Shown here in pieces: positions 1 through 7,275 of a DNA stretch of 64,000 nucleotides (position 1 is the first letter of the stretch; the number at the start of each line of letters is the position of its first letter). The notes beneath the pieces were generated by a model. It saw nothing but the letters and a program-made list of their open reading frames with translations. It did not search any database and had not been told where the DNA came from. Source of the DNA: an uncultured Lachnospiraceae bacterium (GTDB lineage: Bacteria; Bacillota; Clostridia; Lachnospirales; Lachnospiraceae); NCBI GenBank assembly GCA_947367855.1, contig CANBFE010000009.1:51965-115964 (forward strand), in the 5' to 3' direction. The translations under genes were made by a program, and so were the position numbers.

Positions 1-561
1 TACATACCATCTGATGATGATGTACGGCGAATACTGGAACATGCTAAGGGGACAGAGTACGAAATCCCCATCATCCTTGCGTGCCACGGCCTGAGGAGGT
101 CAGAGATATGCGCCCTATCACCGGAGGACATCGATGGGGATGTGGCATACATCACAAAAGCCATGGTACAGGACGAAAATTTCGACTGGGTCATCAAGAC
201 CACCAAAACAACAGCCAGCACCCGGGAAGTCGTCATACCGGAGGAGACAGCCGCCCAGATCCGGCAACGGGGATATGTATACAATGGATATCCCGGGGAA
301 ATCACGAAATTCCTTTATTCTGCTGAGAAGAAGCTGGGCATCCCGCATTTCTCCATCCACAAGCTGCGCCACTACTTTGCGTCCAAGCTCAGCTCCATCA
401 ACGTGCCAGAAGCTGATATCATGCGCATGGGCGGGTGGGAGACCGATCATGTGATGAAGTCTGTGTACCGCCATTCTATGAACGCGAAGAACAAGGATGC
501 GCAGAGAAAGATATCCGGGAAGCTGACCGATGCAATCATGGAAAAGGAAATCTTGTCATGA
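1..561 (+). CDS. Tyrosine-family site-specific integrase, C-terminal part (cut by window edge)
   Basis: The frame is open from base 1 and ends at a TGA at 559-561, so the N-terminal core-binding part lies outside the window. The visible 186 residues form the catalytic domain of a phage/ICE tyrosine recombinase, which breaks and rejoins DNA through a 3'-phosphotyrosine. The catalytic residues are in order: Arg in ACHGLRRSE, Lys in the TKTT turn, HKLRH (His-x-x-Arg), Trp of MGGWETDH in place of the second His, and the nucleophile Tyr in SVYRHS. The gene ends about 60 bp before a tRNA 3'-end fragment, as expected for an integrase beside its own attachment site. Nothing in the visible part is broken. 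Whether it is a phage or ICE integrase cannot be told from here. Confidence 0.9.
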   Translation, partial: YIPSDDDVRRILEHAKGTEYEIPIILACHGLRRSEICALSPEDIDGDVAYITKAMVQDENFDWVIKTTKTTASTREVVIPEETAAQIRQRGYVYNGYPGEITKFLYSAEKKLGIPHFSIHKLRHYFASKLSSINVPEADIMRMGGWETDHVMKSVYRHSMNAKNKDAQRKISGKLTDAIMEKEILS

Positions 562-619
562 ATCTTGTCACGGAAAACCTGGAACGCAGCACCCATCATG
601 GTTTAAGCCATGAAATCAT

Positions 620-644
620 TCGGGTTCGAATCCCGTATGCTCCA
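620..644 (+). other. tRNA 3'-end fragment, probable att site of the integrated element
   Basis: The sequence has a T-arm (CGGGTTCGAATCCCG) followed by a 3' acceptor half and discriminator (ATGCTCCA). There is no matching GGAGCAT 5' acceptor half 70-75 bp upstream and no D-arm, so this is not a whole tRNA gene. A short hairpin (TCATGG/CCATGA, 596-613) sits where an anticodon arm would be, but its loop has the wrong size. Integrases commonly recombine at tRNA 3' ends and regenerate such fragments, so I read this as attL or attR. The tRNA identity is not assigned. Confidence 0.65.
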
Positions 645-652
645 TTCTTGAC

Positions 653-703
653 AAAAACCGCAAACCAAGATTTTTCAGGAAAATTAAAGGTTTGCGGTTT
701 TTT
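653..703 (+). terminator. Rho-independent terminator after the integrase/att region
   Basis: A perfect 14-bp stem (AAAAACCGCAAACC at 653-666, GGTTTGCGGTTTTT at 689-702) encloses a 22-nt loop. Its A/T ends make it work in both directions. It insulates the integrase side from the sequence to the right. Confidence 0.85.
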
Positions 704-783
704 ACGTTTTATTTTATCAGACAATATTATAGCGAATAATTAGCATTTATACCATTTCTTGGCATGAATCATATTATAACAAA

Positions 784-1003
784 TCGGCCTGAATAGAGTT
801 GTACCCAACACTGATACACGGCATCCCGTCCAGGCTCCGGTTACTTACCCTGCCGATCTGGCGCCGCAGGGTGGAGTCCGCAGTCCCCTCAACCCGCTTC
901 GTGGCCAAAAACTTTTTGAGGATTTCCCCCGCGCTGTCATCCCGGACGGCCACCCCTGCAGGGCTTCCGTCACTTTCTGTATTATATCTGTCCTGATATC
1001 CAT
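784..1003 (-). pseudogene. Relic of a second tyrosine integrase (N-terminal core-binding region, frameshifted)
   Basis: An ATG at 1003 with a ribosome site (AAGGTGACTGCT) opens a frame reading MDIRTDIIQKVTEALQG, a typical start for integrases of this bacterial group. Around position 945 the meaningful frame changes. The next frame reads AGEILKKFLATKRVEG and then DSTLRR, which resembles the SAM-like core-binding domain of tyrosine integrases. The reading stays open to about 784 without recognisable catalytic motifs. I therefore call a decayed integrase with an internal deletion or frameshift. It lies on the opposite strand to the intact integrase at the window edge. The family call rests on pattern memory only. 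Confidence 0.45.
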
Positions 1004-1044
1004 AGCAGTCACCTTCAGCCTTAGGATATCATGTGTAAAAAATC

Positions 1045-1073
1045 TTGCAAAGTCCAACCCAATATGTTATATT
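1045..1073 (+). promoter_or_regulatory. Promoter of the antitoxin RNA
   Basis: TTGCAA and TATATT are separated by exactly 17 bp on the plus strand. It points into the region complementary to the 3' end of the small toxin mRNA, and transcription would start near 1080. No plus-strand open reading frame follows, which fits a noncoding RNA. Confidence 0.65.
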
Positions 1074-1079
1074 AAAGAC

Positions 1080-1170
1080 ATCAAAAGGAGCAACCGCCCA
1101 CAAAGTGGTTGGCCTCCGGTTAGTTTAAAAGCCTACCTGCACGGCCAAGTGACAAGGTAGGCTTGTTTAT
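1080..1170 (+). ncRNA. Candidate antisense antitoxin RNA of a type I toxin-antitoxin pair
   Basis: A short transcript is expected from the promoter at 1045-1073 to the terminator at 1129-1164, about 85-90 nt. It holds one more self-complementary segment (AACCGCCCAC...GTGGTT near 1091-1110) and then the terminator hairpin. It converges with the toxin gene, so the two RNAs overlap across the shared hairpin and the toxin stop region. That is the arrangement of ratA/txpA-like and related Firmicute type I modules. The ends are inferred from the promoter and terminator, not observed. Confidence 0.55.
1129..1164. terminator. Shared bidirectional terminator of toxin and antitoxin RNAs
   Basis: AAGCCTACCT (1129-1138) pairs perfectly with AGGTAGGCTT (1155-1164). 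On the minus strand the stem is followed by TTTTAAACT, on the plus strand by GTTTATTTT. It can end both the toxin mRNA and the antisense RNA and gives them their region of complementarity. Confidence 0.75.
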
Positions 1171-1259
1171 TTTCGCTTGTTATTCCTATCTATGTAGGCA
1201 AGCAGTGTAATTAAAAATGTCGCAAACAAGATTAAATCCTGAAACGAAAACATCTCCAT
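1167..1259 (-). CDS. Small holin-like membrane toxin of a type I toxin-antitoxin system (30 aa)
   Basis: The frame encodes a 30-residue peptide, beginning MEMFSFQDLILFATF and ending IDRNNKRK. It has a short polar start, one hydrophobic helix of about 18 residues (roughly 8-23) and a basic tail, which is the build of putative holin-like toxins (Fst/TxpA/BsrG type) that insert into and depolarise the membrane. The ATG at 1259 is preceded by AGGGAGGT with 7 nt spacing; a second in-frame ATG at 1253 is possible. A promoter at 1330-1358 (TTGTAA-17-TATATT) drives it, leaving a leader of about 65 nt. A convergent antisense RNA lies at its 3' end. Such modules are typical of prophages and other mobile elements, matching the att site 500 bp away. 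The family call is from the peptide pattern and layout. Confidence 0.7.
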   Translation of the reverse strand: MEMFSFQDLILFATFLITLLAYIDRNNKRK

Positions 1260-1329
1260 CCACACCACCTCCCTTCTTTTGCAAGTTAGGGAGGCTACCA
1301 CCCTGTAACACGATTACTCCTCTGGCTCA

Positions 1330-1358
1330 AATATACCATATCCCATAGTAGATTACAA
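1330..1358 (-). promoter_or_regulatory. Promoter of the holin-like toxin
   Basis: TTGTAA and TATATT are separated by 17 bp on the minus strand, ending about 65 nt upstream of the toxin start codon. Confidence 0.65.
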
Positions 1359-1383
1359 TCCCCTTTCTGCTGCCGCTCCTGAA

Positions 1384-2094
1384 CTAAACACTTCGAAAAT
1401 ATGCAATAAATCTCTGGTTTACCTGCTGCCAGAGACGTCTGCTCACAGGAATACTGCTTCCGTCGTCAAAAAAGATGTCCTCCCTGGCGATATGGTGTAT
1501 ATTGCCAAGGCGGCACAGGAAGGAGCGGTGGCATTTCACAAATTCCCCCTCCGGCAACAGCTTCTCCATTTCCGAAAAGCCCTCCTTCACCTCCAGGGCC
1601 CCCTGCTCCCCCGCTCTGCCGATACAGCATTTCCGGCCTCTGGCTTCCACATAGTTAATGCTTTCCTGACTGATCTTCAGGACAGCCTCCCCTGTGTGGA
1701 GTGTCACAAAAGCTTCCCTTTTTCTGCGCTGCAGGGCCTTCTCCAGGCACTTTTCCACCTTCTCCCGGCTTAGTGGTTTAATGAGATAGTGCAGGGCTTC
1801 CACCTCGTAACCCTCCTCCAGGTAATCGCTGATCCCTGTGGTAAATACGATCACAATATCCCTGCTTCGGGACCTGACTTTCCTGGCCAGTTCCATGCCA
1901 TTCATCCCCGGCATCTGAATATCGATAAACAGGAGATCAAAATCTCCTGTTTCCTCGTACCGGAACCAGAAGGCCTCCCCGGAAACAAACTCTTCCACTG
2001 TGACCTGTCTCCCCTGTTCCACGCACCATTTTTCCAGGTAGCGGACCAACAGATCCCTGTGTGCCTTTTCGTCTTCTATCACCGCAATCTTCAT
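1384..2094 (-). CDS. LytTR-family response regulator
   Basis: A 236-residue regulator. The N-terminal receiver domain (about 1-120) has the acidic pocket IEDE at 6-9, the phosphoacceptor Asp58 in LLFIDIQMPGMNG, a Thr switch (VFTTG) and the KPLS lysine. The C-terminal LytTR DNA-binding domain (about 135-236) shows the usual FVKCHRSFLCRLGNI pattern. The start at 2094 (MKIAVIEDE) is chosen because its ATG overlaps the stop of the upstream gene as ATGA, giving translational coupling. An upstream in-frame start would add only seven residues. Family members act on promoters of cell-surface or quorum-type genes. No histidine kinase is adjacent; the coupled partner is a membrane glycosyltransferase-like protein. 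No terminator is evident after it. Confidence 0.9.
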   Translation of the reverse strand: MKIAVIEDEKAHRDLLVRYLEKWCVEQGRQVTVEEFVSGEAFWFRYEETGDFDLLFIDIQMPGMNGMELARKVRSRSRDIVIVFTTGISDYLEEGYEVEALHYLIKPLSREKVEKCLEKALQRRKREAFVTLHTGEAVLKISQESINYVEARGRKCCIGRAGEQGALEVKEGFSEMEKLLPEGEFVKCHRSFLCRLGNIHHIAREDIFFDDGSSIPVSRRLWQQVNQRFIAYFRSV

Positions 2095-4217
2095 TCCACT
2101 CTCTCCGCATACCATATCTGGTTTTCCTTTTCCTCGGATAACAGTTCCAAATAGACGGACCCTGTCTCTTCCCCGTAGGACAACGCAAAATATTTATCAT
2201 ATAAGATATAAAAGCCTCCGTTCCCGGCTTTTCTGATTGTCCAGCGTTCCTCTTCCTTTCTCTCGGAAGGTCCGGCTGCAGCGGCCCAACCCTCAGGAAC
2301 TGTGATGTCTGAGCCGGAAAGGTAGTATTGGTTCTGAACAAAATACAGCCATGTGGTCTCCTGGTAATTTACCACCTGAATCTCCTCTCCGCCGCTTCCG
2401 TCCTCCTTCCCGTCAAGCACGGGACTGCCGCCCTCGCCTTCCCCGCAACCCAGGACCAAACCGCTCCTGGTAAAGATGTGATATACACCGTCCGCCAGTT
2501 CCGGGGCTGTATCCTGTTCCTCAAGGTACTGATAATAGGCATCCGTGTCCTGTGTCAGATAATCAAGGCATCCGCCCTCCCATAGCCAAACGACTCCCGC
2601 CAGTGCCGCCGCTGCCACAGCCGCCATTCCTTTTGTAAAAACAACTGTTTGCCGCAGAACCTCACCTCTGCCCGCCGCTGCCAGACAGTCCGTCAGCCTG
2701 CCATACCCTGCAGCCGCATAGGGAAACAGCAGCACAAAGTAGGCCAGTGTATACTGTCCCTTTGCCTCCCAGACCAGATGGCACAGGGTTCCTCCCACAA
2801 AAATCATTGCAAAAGGCAGGGCTTTCTCGTAATGCGGTTCTTTTCTGCACACAACATACCATATCAGTGCACCTGCCAATATGAAAAACTGAAAAAGATT
2901 TAGAAAAGCCGTACTTATATGCGTCCCCCTGGCGCTTATAAAATGCCAAACCCAGTTGCTTCTCACGCCCTCCCCCGGCGCCACCTGCGCGTTCCAGAAT
3001 GCCTGGAAGGTTGGATTGTTCCACTGGGAAACCATTTTCCTGGTAAAGAACTCCACTGCCTCATCCTTATGTCCGGCAAAATACTCCAGGGACTCCTGAA
3101 TCTCCGCTTTTACCATCTCGTCATGAATCTCTGTGTCATACCCGCTCTCGTCATAGGTATACCACACAAAGTCATTATACCATCCCGGGGCCCGGATTCC
3201 CTCCTGCAAACCCATGGCAATCCATGACCACTTGCTGGCTTCCTGTCCGAACGACTCCCCCGACACCTCCTGAAAAATTCCGTTCACAACCCTGCCCTGT
3301 GCCGTACACAGCGCCACTGCCAAAAGGGGAAGCAGCAGGAATTTTACCTCCTTTTTCCGCAGTGTCTCCACAAGGGCAAGAACCGCCATGCCTATCAGAA
3401 AGATCATGTAATTGGACTTCAGCAGAAGCGCCAGCATGATCAGCAGAGCAGAGAGTACCGCGCTGCGGGCTTTTCTGTCCTCCAGAAAGCGGATTTCATA
3501 CTTTAATGCAGACAGCGCCAGAGCCATTCCCCACACATTGCCATAGACAAAGGAACAGTACATGATCAGGGGGAAAAACAAAATTCCATATAAAATCACT
3601 TTCAGGCGCACTACCCTGCCCATGCCGAAAAGGCCGCAGATTTCAGACATCTGGTGATAAAAAACACCGATCCCGATTACATTGAGAACCTGGAACGCAA
3701 TATAATTATAGCTTCCGAATATCAGGGAAAACAGCCAGACCGCTGCCGTCAGCCCCCGCTGCTGCGCAAAGCGGTAAAGATATCCCCCCTCAGAAAACAT
3801 AAGATAATTCCTGGTATTCAGATCATATACCGCATTCTGGATATATTCCTGGTCACCCTGGACCCCGCATCGGGAGGCAAGAACCCAGACCAGAGCCATC
3901 CCCATCAGAATGCCCAGAAGAATTCTTTTCCATTTTCGAAAAAGAATTTCCTCCTTTTCCATCCTGTCCAACCAGATCTGCACTGCTTTTATCCGCCTCA
4001 GGACAGTCATGCACAGGACCATGACAGGTATAAAACAGAGATTCAGCAGCACGCTGTCTTTTACAAAAAAAGTCCTCTCCGTCCAGTCCGTCACCATATA
4101 ACATGTGCTGAATGCCGCGAAAAACAGCAGGAAAATCAGAATGACCGCAAAAAATACCGTCACTGCGCTCCTGTACAAACCAAAGACCGTTTCTCCCACA
4201 TTTTTCCGCTTTTTCAC
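2091..4217 (-). CDS. Large polytopic membrane protein, GT-C/GT39-like glycosyltransferase
   Basis: A protein of about 708 residues with a basic start, a dozen or so hydrophobic segments, and a C-terminal extracellular region of about 180 residues after the last membrane helix. The first large loop carries CGVQGDQEYIQNAVYDL, where the acidic residues resemble the catalytic Asp of polyprenyl-phosphate-dependent GT-C enzymes that glycosylate lipids, glycans or proteins at the outer membrane face. I chose the GTG at 4217 because it has GGAGG eight bases upstream. A promoter (4259-4287) overlaps the longer reading to 4274, whose ATG lacks a good ribosome site. It overlaps the LytTR regulator by 4 bp. 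The substrate is unknown and the family call rests on topology and loop pattern, with no search run. Confidence 0.7.
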   Translation of the reverse strand: MKKRKNVGETVFGLYRSAVTVFFAVILIFLLFFAAFSTCYMVTDWTERTFFVKDSVLLNLCFIPVMVLCMTVLRRIKAVQIWLDRMEKEEILFRKWKRILLGILMGMALVWVLASRCGVQGDQEYIQNAVYDLNTRNYLMFSEGGYLYRFAQQRGLTAAVWLFSLIFGSYNYIAFQVLNVIGIGVFYHQMSEICGLFGMGRVVRLKVILYGILFFPLIMYCSFVYGNVWGMALALSALKYEIRFLEDRKARSAVLSALLIMLALLLKSNYMIFLIGMAVLALVETLRKKEVKFLLLPLLAVALCTAQGRVVNGIFQEVSGESFGQEASKWSWIAMGLQEGIRAPGWYNDFVWYTYDESGYDTEIHDEMVKAEIQESLEYFAGHKDEAVEFFTRKMVSQWNNPTFQAFWNAQVAPGEGVRSNWVWHFISARGTHISTAFLNLFQFFILAGALIWYVVCRKEPHYEKALPFAMIFVGGTLCHLVWEAKGQYTLAYFVLLFPYAAAGYGRLTDCLAAAGRGEVLRQTVVFTKGMAAVAAAALAGVVWLWEGGCLDYLTQDTDAYYQYLEEQDTAPELADGVYHIFTRSGLVLGCGEGEGGSPVLDGKEDGSGGEEIQVVNYQETTWLYFVQNQYYLSGSDITVPEGWAAAAGPSERKEEERWTIRKAGNGGFYILYDKYFALSYGEETGSVYLELLSEEKENQIWYAERVE

Positions 4218-4258
4218 CTGCAAATCCTCCAAGAATTCCTTACAATATATTGTTTCAA

Positions 4259-4287
4259 ATTGTAGCACGGCCATACCGGAAAAGCAA
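4259..4287 (-). promoter_or_regulatory. Promoter of the glycosyltransferase/LytTR operon
   Basis: TTGCTT and TACAAT are spaced 17 bp apart on the minus strand. It lies within the longer possible reading frame of the gene downstream and so argues for the GTG start at 4217. Confidence 0.55.
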
Positions 4288-4331
4288 GCTTATCGCCCTC
4301 TGCAGACCGCCAAAAATCTTTCCTGTGTTTT

Positions 4332-4360
4332 TTGACAACTCATTTTTTTCGTAGTATACT
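4332..4360 (+). promoter_or_regulatory. Strong sigma-A promoter of ktrBA
   Basis: A perfect TTGACA at 4332-4337, a 17-bp spacer and TATACT at 4355-4360. The start codon of ktrB is 55 bp downstream. Confidence 0.85.
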
Positions 4361-4414
4361 AAAAATGTGTTATGAAGCCAATATCATGTTATCAGGAATG
4401 GAATATAAACTATT

Positions 4415-5767
4415 ATGAAACGACATAAACTTACCACAACCGGAATTATCATGTTAGGTTTTATCATAGGCGCGCTTCTGGGAACCCTGTGCCTCCTTCT
4501 GCCCATAAGTGTCAGGCAGGGGCAGTCCATAGACCCCATCGACGCCCTGTTTGTAGCCATGTCCAGTATCTGTGTCACAGGGCTCTCTACCGTGAACATC
4601 GGCCAGACCTTCTCCGCCTTTGGCCAGGCTGTCCTGCTGCTTCTGATTCAGTTCGGCGGTCTTGGAATCGTGACCTTTACCACCCTGGTTTTATGCCTCT
4701 TCCGCCGCCGGGTCACCCTGTCGGACAGGATGCTGATCCAGAGCGCCTACAATCTGGACACCCTCACCGGTCTGGTTCGCATCACCATGCGGGTGCTGAA
4801 GGCCACCCTCCTCCTGGAAGGGATCGGCGCTTTGGGATATTCCCTTGTATTCATTCCCGAATATGGGATAAAGGGAATCTGGTACAGCATTTTCCATTCC
4901 GTATCCGCTTTCTGTAATGCCGGAATTGATCTTCTGGGAGGAAACAGTCTTTGCGGCTATTCTGACAATATTGTCATAAATGTAACCACCATCTTCCTGA
5001 TCATTGTAAGCGGCCTTGGTTTTCCCGTGTATTGGGAGATACTCCGCCTGGGCCGTTCCCACCGCCGCAGGAAAAACGGCTCTTATATCCGGAAAATGAG
5101 TCTTCATACCAGGATCGTGCTTCTGACAACACTGTCGTTAATTTTGATCGGCGTGGGCCTAACCCTGCTGTTTGAATATGACAATCCTGATACCCTGGGC
5201 CCCATGGCATGGCCCGGAAAGCTGATGGCAGCCCTGTTTCAGTCCGTGACCCTCCGCACAGCCGGTTTTGCCACAATCCCCCAGGAATGCTTCCGCTCTT
5301 CTTCCTGTCTGGCATACCTGGTACTCATGTTCATCGGAGGTTCCCCCGCAGGAACTGCAGGCGGCGTCAAAACGGTGACCATTGTTCTGCTGATCGCCTC
5401 CATGTTCGCCAATATCAAGGGAAGAACGGATGTCAGCGTCATGCACCGCAAGATTGCCGACGACATCATAAGGCGCTGCGTGGCCATTGTCACCTTCAGT
5501 TTCTCGGTACTGCTCATCCTTACAGTGGCCCTGCTTGCCGTACAGCAAAGCAATTTCCTGGATACCCTTTACGAGATGACCTCGGCCATTGCCACCGTAG
5601 GTCTTTCCAGGGGCCTCACCGGCGCCCTGACTCCCCTGGGAAAGCTCATCGTAGCCCTTACCATGTATCTGGGCAGAATCGGTCCCATCACACTGGCTCT
5701 GGTTTTCAACAGCCGCGGCTCCTCAGACCATGTAAACTACCCGGAAAGCAAGGTCATCATCGGCTGA
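4415..5767 (+). CDS. ktrB: KtrB/TrkH-type potassium uptake channel subunit
   Basis: A 450-residue integral membrane protein of the Trk/Ktr/HKT superfamily, which lets K+ (with Na+ in many Ktr systems) enter the cytoplasm. The four pore loops are visible: SSICVTGLSTVN near residue 48, SAFCNAGIDLLGG near 165, TLRTAGFATIP near 277, and MTSAIATVGLSRG near 388. Each carries the filter glycine. The length matches KtrB (about 450) rather than TrkH (about 485). The ATG at 4415 is used; upstream sequence has only a weak ribosome site (AGGAATGG). The cytosolic gating partner KtrA follows 48 bp downstream, and both are served by the consensus promoter at 4332-4360. The C-terminus is short and polar. Confidence 0.93.
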   Translation: MKRHKLTTTGIIMLGFIIGALLGTLCLLLPISVRQGQSIDPIDALFVAMSSICVTGLSTVNIGQTFSAFGQAVLLLLIQFGGLGIVTFTTLVLCLFRRRVTLSDRMLIQSAYNLDTLTGLVRITMRVLKATLLLEGIGALGYSLVFIPEYGIKGIWYSIFHSVSAFCNAGIDLLGGNSLCGYSDNIVINVTTIFLIIVSGLGFPVYWEILRLGRSHRRRKNGSYIRKMSLHTRIVLLTTLSLILIGVGLTLLFEYDNPDTLGPMAWPGKLMAALFQSVTLRTAGFATIPQECFRSSSCLAYLVLMFIGGSPAGTAGGVKTVTIVLLIASMFANIKGRTDVSVMHRKIADDIIRRCVAIVTFSFSVLLILTVALLAVQQSNFLDTLYEMTSAIATVGLSRGLTGALTPLGKLIVALTMYLGRIGPITLALVFNSRGSSDHVNYPESKVIIG

Positions 5768-5815
5768 GGAAAGCCTTACCTTTTACAAAAATCTGAAACA
5801 GTAAGGAGAATCATA

Positions 5816-6493
5816 ATGAAAAAAAGCAGACAGAAAGAATACATCATCATTGGCCTTGGAAGATTTGGAAACAGTGTGGCGAAACAGCTGGAAGCAAACG
5901 GCTGTAAGGTTCTCGCCATTGACCGCAATGAGCAGCGCATTCGTCAGATCGCGGAGTATGTAACCCTGGCCATGTGTCTGGATGTGGCGGATGAGGAAGC
6001 CCTGGAAGAACTGGGGGGAAGAAATTTTGACGGGGCCGTCATTTCCATCGGCCACAGTCTGGACGCCTCGGTCCTGGCAACCATCTGGGCAAAGGAGCAG
6101 GGTATCAAACAGGTCATTGCCAAGGCCTACGATGAGACGCAGGGCAAAATACTGGCAAAAATAGGCGCCGACGAGATTGTGTACCCGGAAAAGGAAACCG
6201 GCGTGCATCTGGCCAATAACCTGGCCTTCAACAATCTCATTGACACCATCGAGCTGTCTCCGGAATATTCCATCGCAGAGGTTACCATCCTCACCGACTG
6301 GATAGGAAAAAGCCTTATTGAGCTGAAACTGCGTGAAAAATATGATGTGAACGTCATTGCCATCAGAAGGGGCGGTTCCCTGATCCTAAATCCCACTGCG
6401 GACGCCCCCAGTAAGAAAAATGATGTATTTGTACTCCTGGGCACCAACAACACACTGAAAAAAATAGCAGATGCCGGTTCCTCCAGAAAATGA
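5816..6493 (+). CDS. ktrA: KtrA/TrkA-type regulatory subunit of the potassium channel
   Basis: A 225-residue cytosolic RCK protein. The N-terminal Rossmann domain (residues 7-125) begins with YIIIGLGRFGNSVA, the GxGxxG nucleotide loop, and ends its second strand with an acidic residue (AIDRNEQ) that contacts the ribose of NAD(H) or adenine nucleotides. The RCK-C domain covers about 140-220. Octameric KtrA rings bind ATP or ADP and gate KtrB; c-di-AMP binds RCK-C domains in several Firmicutes. The ATG at 5816 has a good ribosome site (AAGGAGAATCATA). Same operon as ktrB, and it ends at a hairpin terminator shared with the convergent kinase-like gene. Confidence 0.93.
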   Translation: MKKSRQKEYIIIGLGRFGNSVAKQLEANGCKVLAIDRNEQRIRQIAEYVTLAMCLDVADEEALEELGGRNFDGAVISIGHSLDASVLATIWAKEQGIKQVIAKAYDETQGKILAKIGADEIVYPEKETGVHLANNLAFNNLIDTIELSPEYSIAEVTILTDWIGKSLIELKLREKYDVNVIAIRRGGSLILNPTADAPSKKNDVFVLLGTNNTLKKIADAGSSRK

Positions 6494-6507
6494 CTCCTTC
6501 TCCTGCC

Positions 6508-6533
6508 ATGGGATCCTCTTATCGGGATCCCAT
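6508..6533. terminator. Hairpin between convergent ktrA and kinase-like genes
   Basis: ATGGGATCC (6508-6516) pairs perfectly with GGATCCCAT (6525-6533) around an 8-nt loop. No T-run follows on either side, so termination strength is uncertain, but it sits exactly between two convergent gene ends. Confidence 0.55.
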
Positions 6534-6563
6534 TTGCGCAGGTTACGGTTGATCCGTTTTGGT

Positions 6564-7049
6564 TCAAATGATCTCAATTCTCTCAAAGTACTTGATCAGT
6601 ATGTTGGCACAGTTTTCTATCCCGAACTGGGAAGTATCCAGTATCATGTGATAATTGTTCACATCCCCCCAGACCTTACCCGTGTTCTTATTATAGTAAT
6701 CACAGCGGAGTCTGTCGTTTTCCTCCAGCATCTCCTTTGCATCGTCATAGGACAGGCTTTTCTTGCTCATTACACGGCGAATCCGGTCCTCCTTATCCGC
6801 CACCACGTAGATATTAAACACATTTCCCTGCCCCTTCAAAATCTCCGAAGCGCACCGGCCCAGAATAATGCAGGAACGGGATGCAAGATTGCGAATCAGC
6901 TCCGCCTCGTCCGCATAGCTGTCCCCCTCCAGTTCATGTTCTATGTAGGCCTTGTCATACACCGGAATCCCCAGCTTCTCAGACAATGTTTCCGCAATCA
7001 TGCTGGCTCCTGTTCCATACCTTCTGCTCATTGTTATCACCAGATTCAT
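6564..7049 (-). CDS. Cytidylate kinase-like family protein
   Basis: A 161-residue protein of the cytidylate-kinase-like family common in gut Clostridia. It starts MNLVITMSRRYGTGA, a glycine-rich loop at the P-loop position but without the Walker A GK[ST] lysine. It continues with CIILGRCASEIL and a basic lid-like segment (KEDRIRRVMSKK). These proteins are assumed to bind nucleotides, but their substrate is unknown and they are shorter than true Cmk (about 220). The start at 7049 is chosen because GGGGAGGA lies 6 bp upstream; an in-frame ATG at 7055 would abut the ribosome site. Monocistronic: a consensus promoter at 7134-7162 and a hairpin after the stop. Confidence 0.75.
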   Translation of the reverse strand: MNLVITMSRRYGTGASMIAETLSEKLGIPVYDKAYIEHELEGDSYADEAELIRNLASRSCIILGRCASEILKGQGNVFNIYVVADKEDRIRRVMSKKSLSYDDAKEMLEENDRLRCDYYNKNTGKVWGDVNNYHMILDTSQFGIENCANILIKYFERIEII

Positions 7050-7133
7050 AATCATTCCTCCCCACTCCCAGCCTGAATAAGATCTCCTTCCCGGGAATGT
7101 CATGTACTGAAAAGCCCTGAATTGAATACGCTC

Positions 7134-7162
7134 ATTATATCATATCCCAAACCGGGTTACAA
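7134..7162 (-). promoter_or_regulatory. Promoter of the cytidylate kinase-like gene
   Basis: TTGTAA and TATAAT are separated by 17 bp on the minus strand, about 85 bp upstream of the chosen start codon. Confidence 0.7.
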
Positions 7163-7204
7163 GCCCGCTGCCCCGCCAAGATATTCCAAATTCACATGCG
7201 GTTT

Positions 7205-7251
7205 TCCGGAAAAGGAAAACACCCTGAACCGTTATTCCATGTTCAGGGTGT
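7205..7251 (-). terminator. Terminator of the Ser/Glu-rich lipoprotein gene
   Basis: ACACCCTGAAC (7219-7229) and GTTCAGGGTGT (7241-7251) form a perfect 11-bp stem. On the minus strand it is followed by a T-rich tail (TTTTCCTTTTCC). Confidence 0.85.
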
Positions 7252-7275
7252 CCGCTTCTCCGCGTATCGCTCTTC

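Noticed and set aside
569..644. A whole tRNA gene after the integrase
   Set aside because: No matching 5' acceptor half and no D-arm; the hairpin in the anticodon position has a 6-nt loop and the variable region would be 7 nt. Only the 3' end is tRNA-like.
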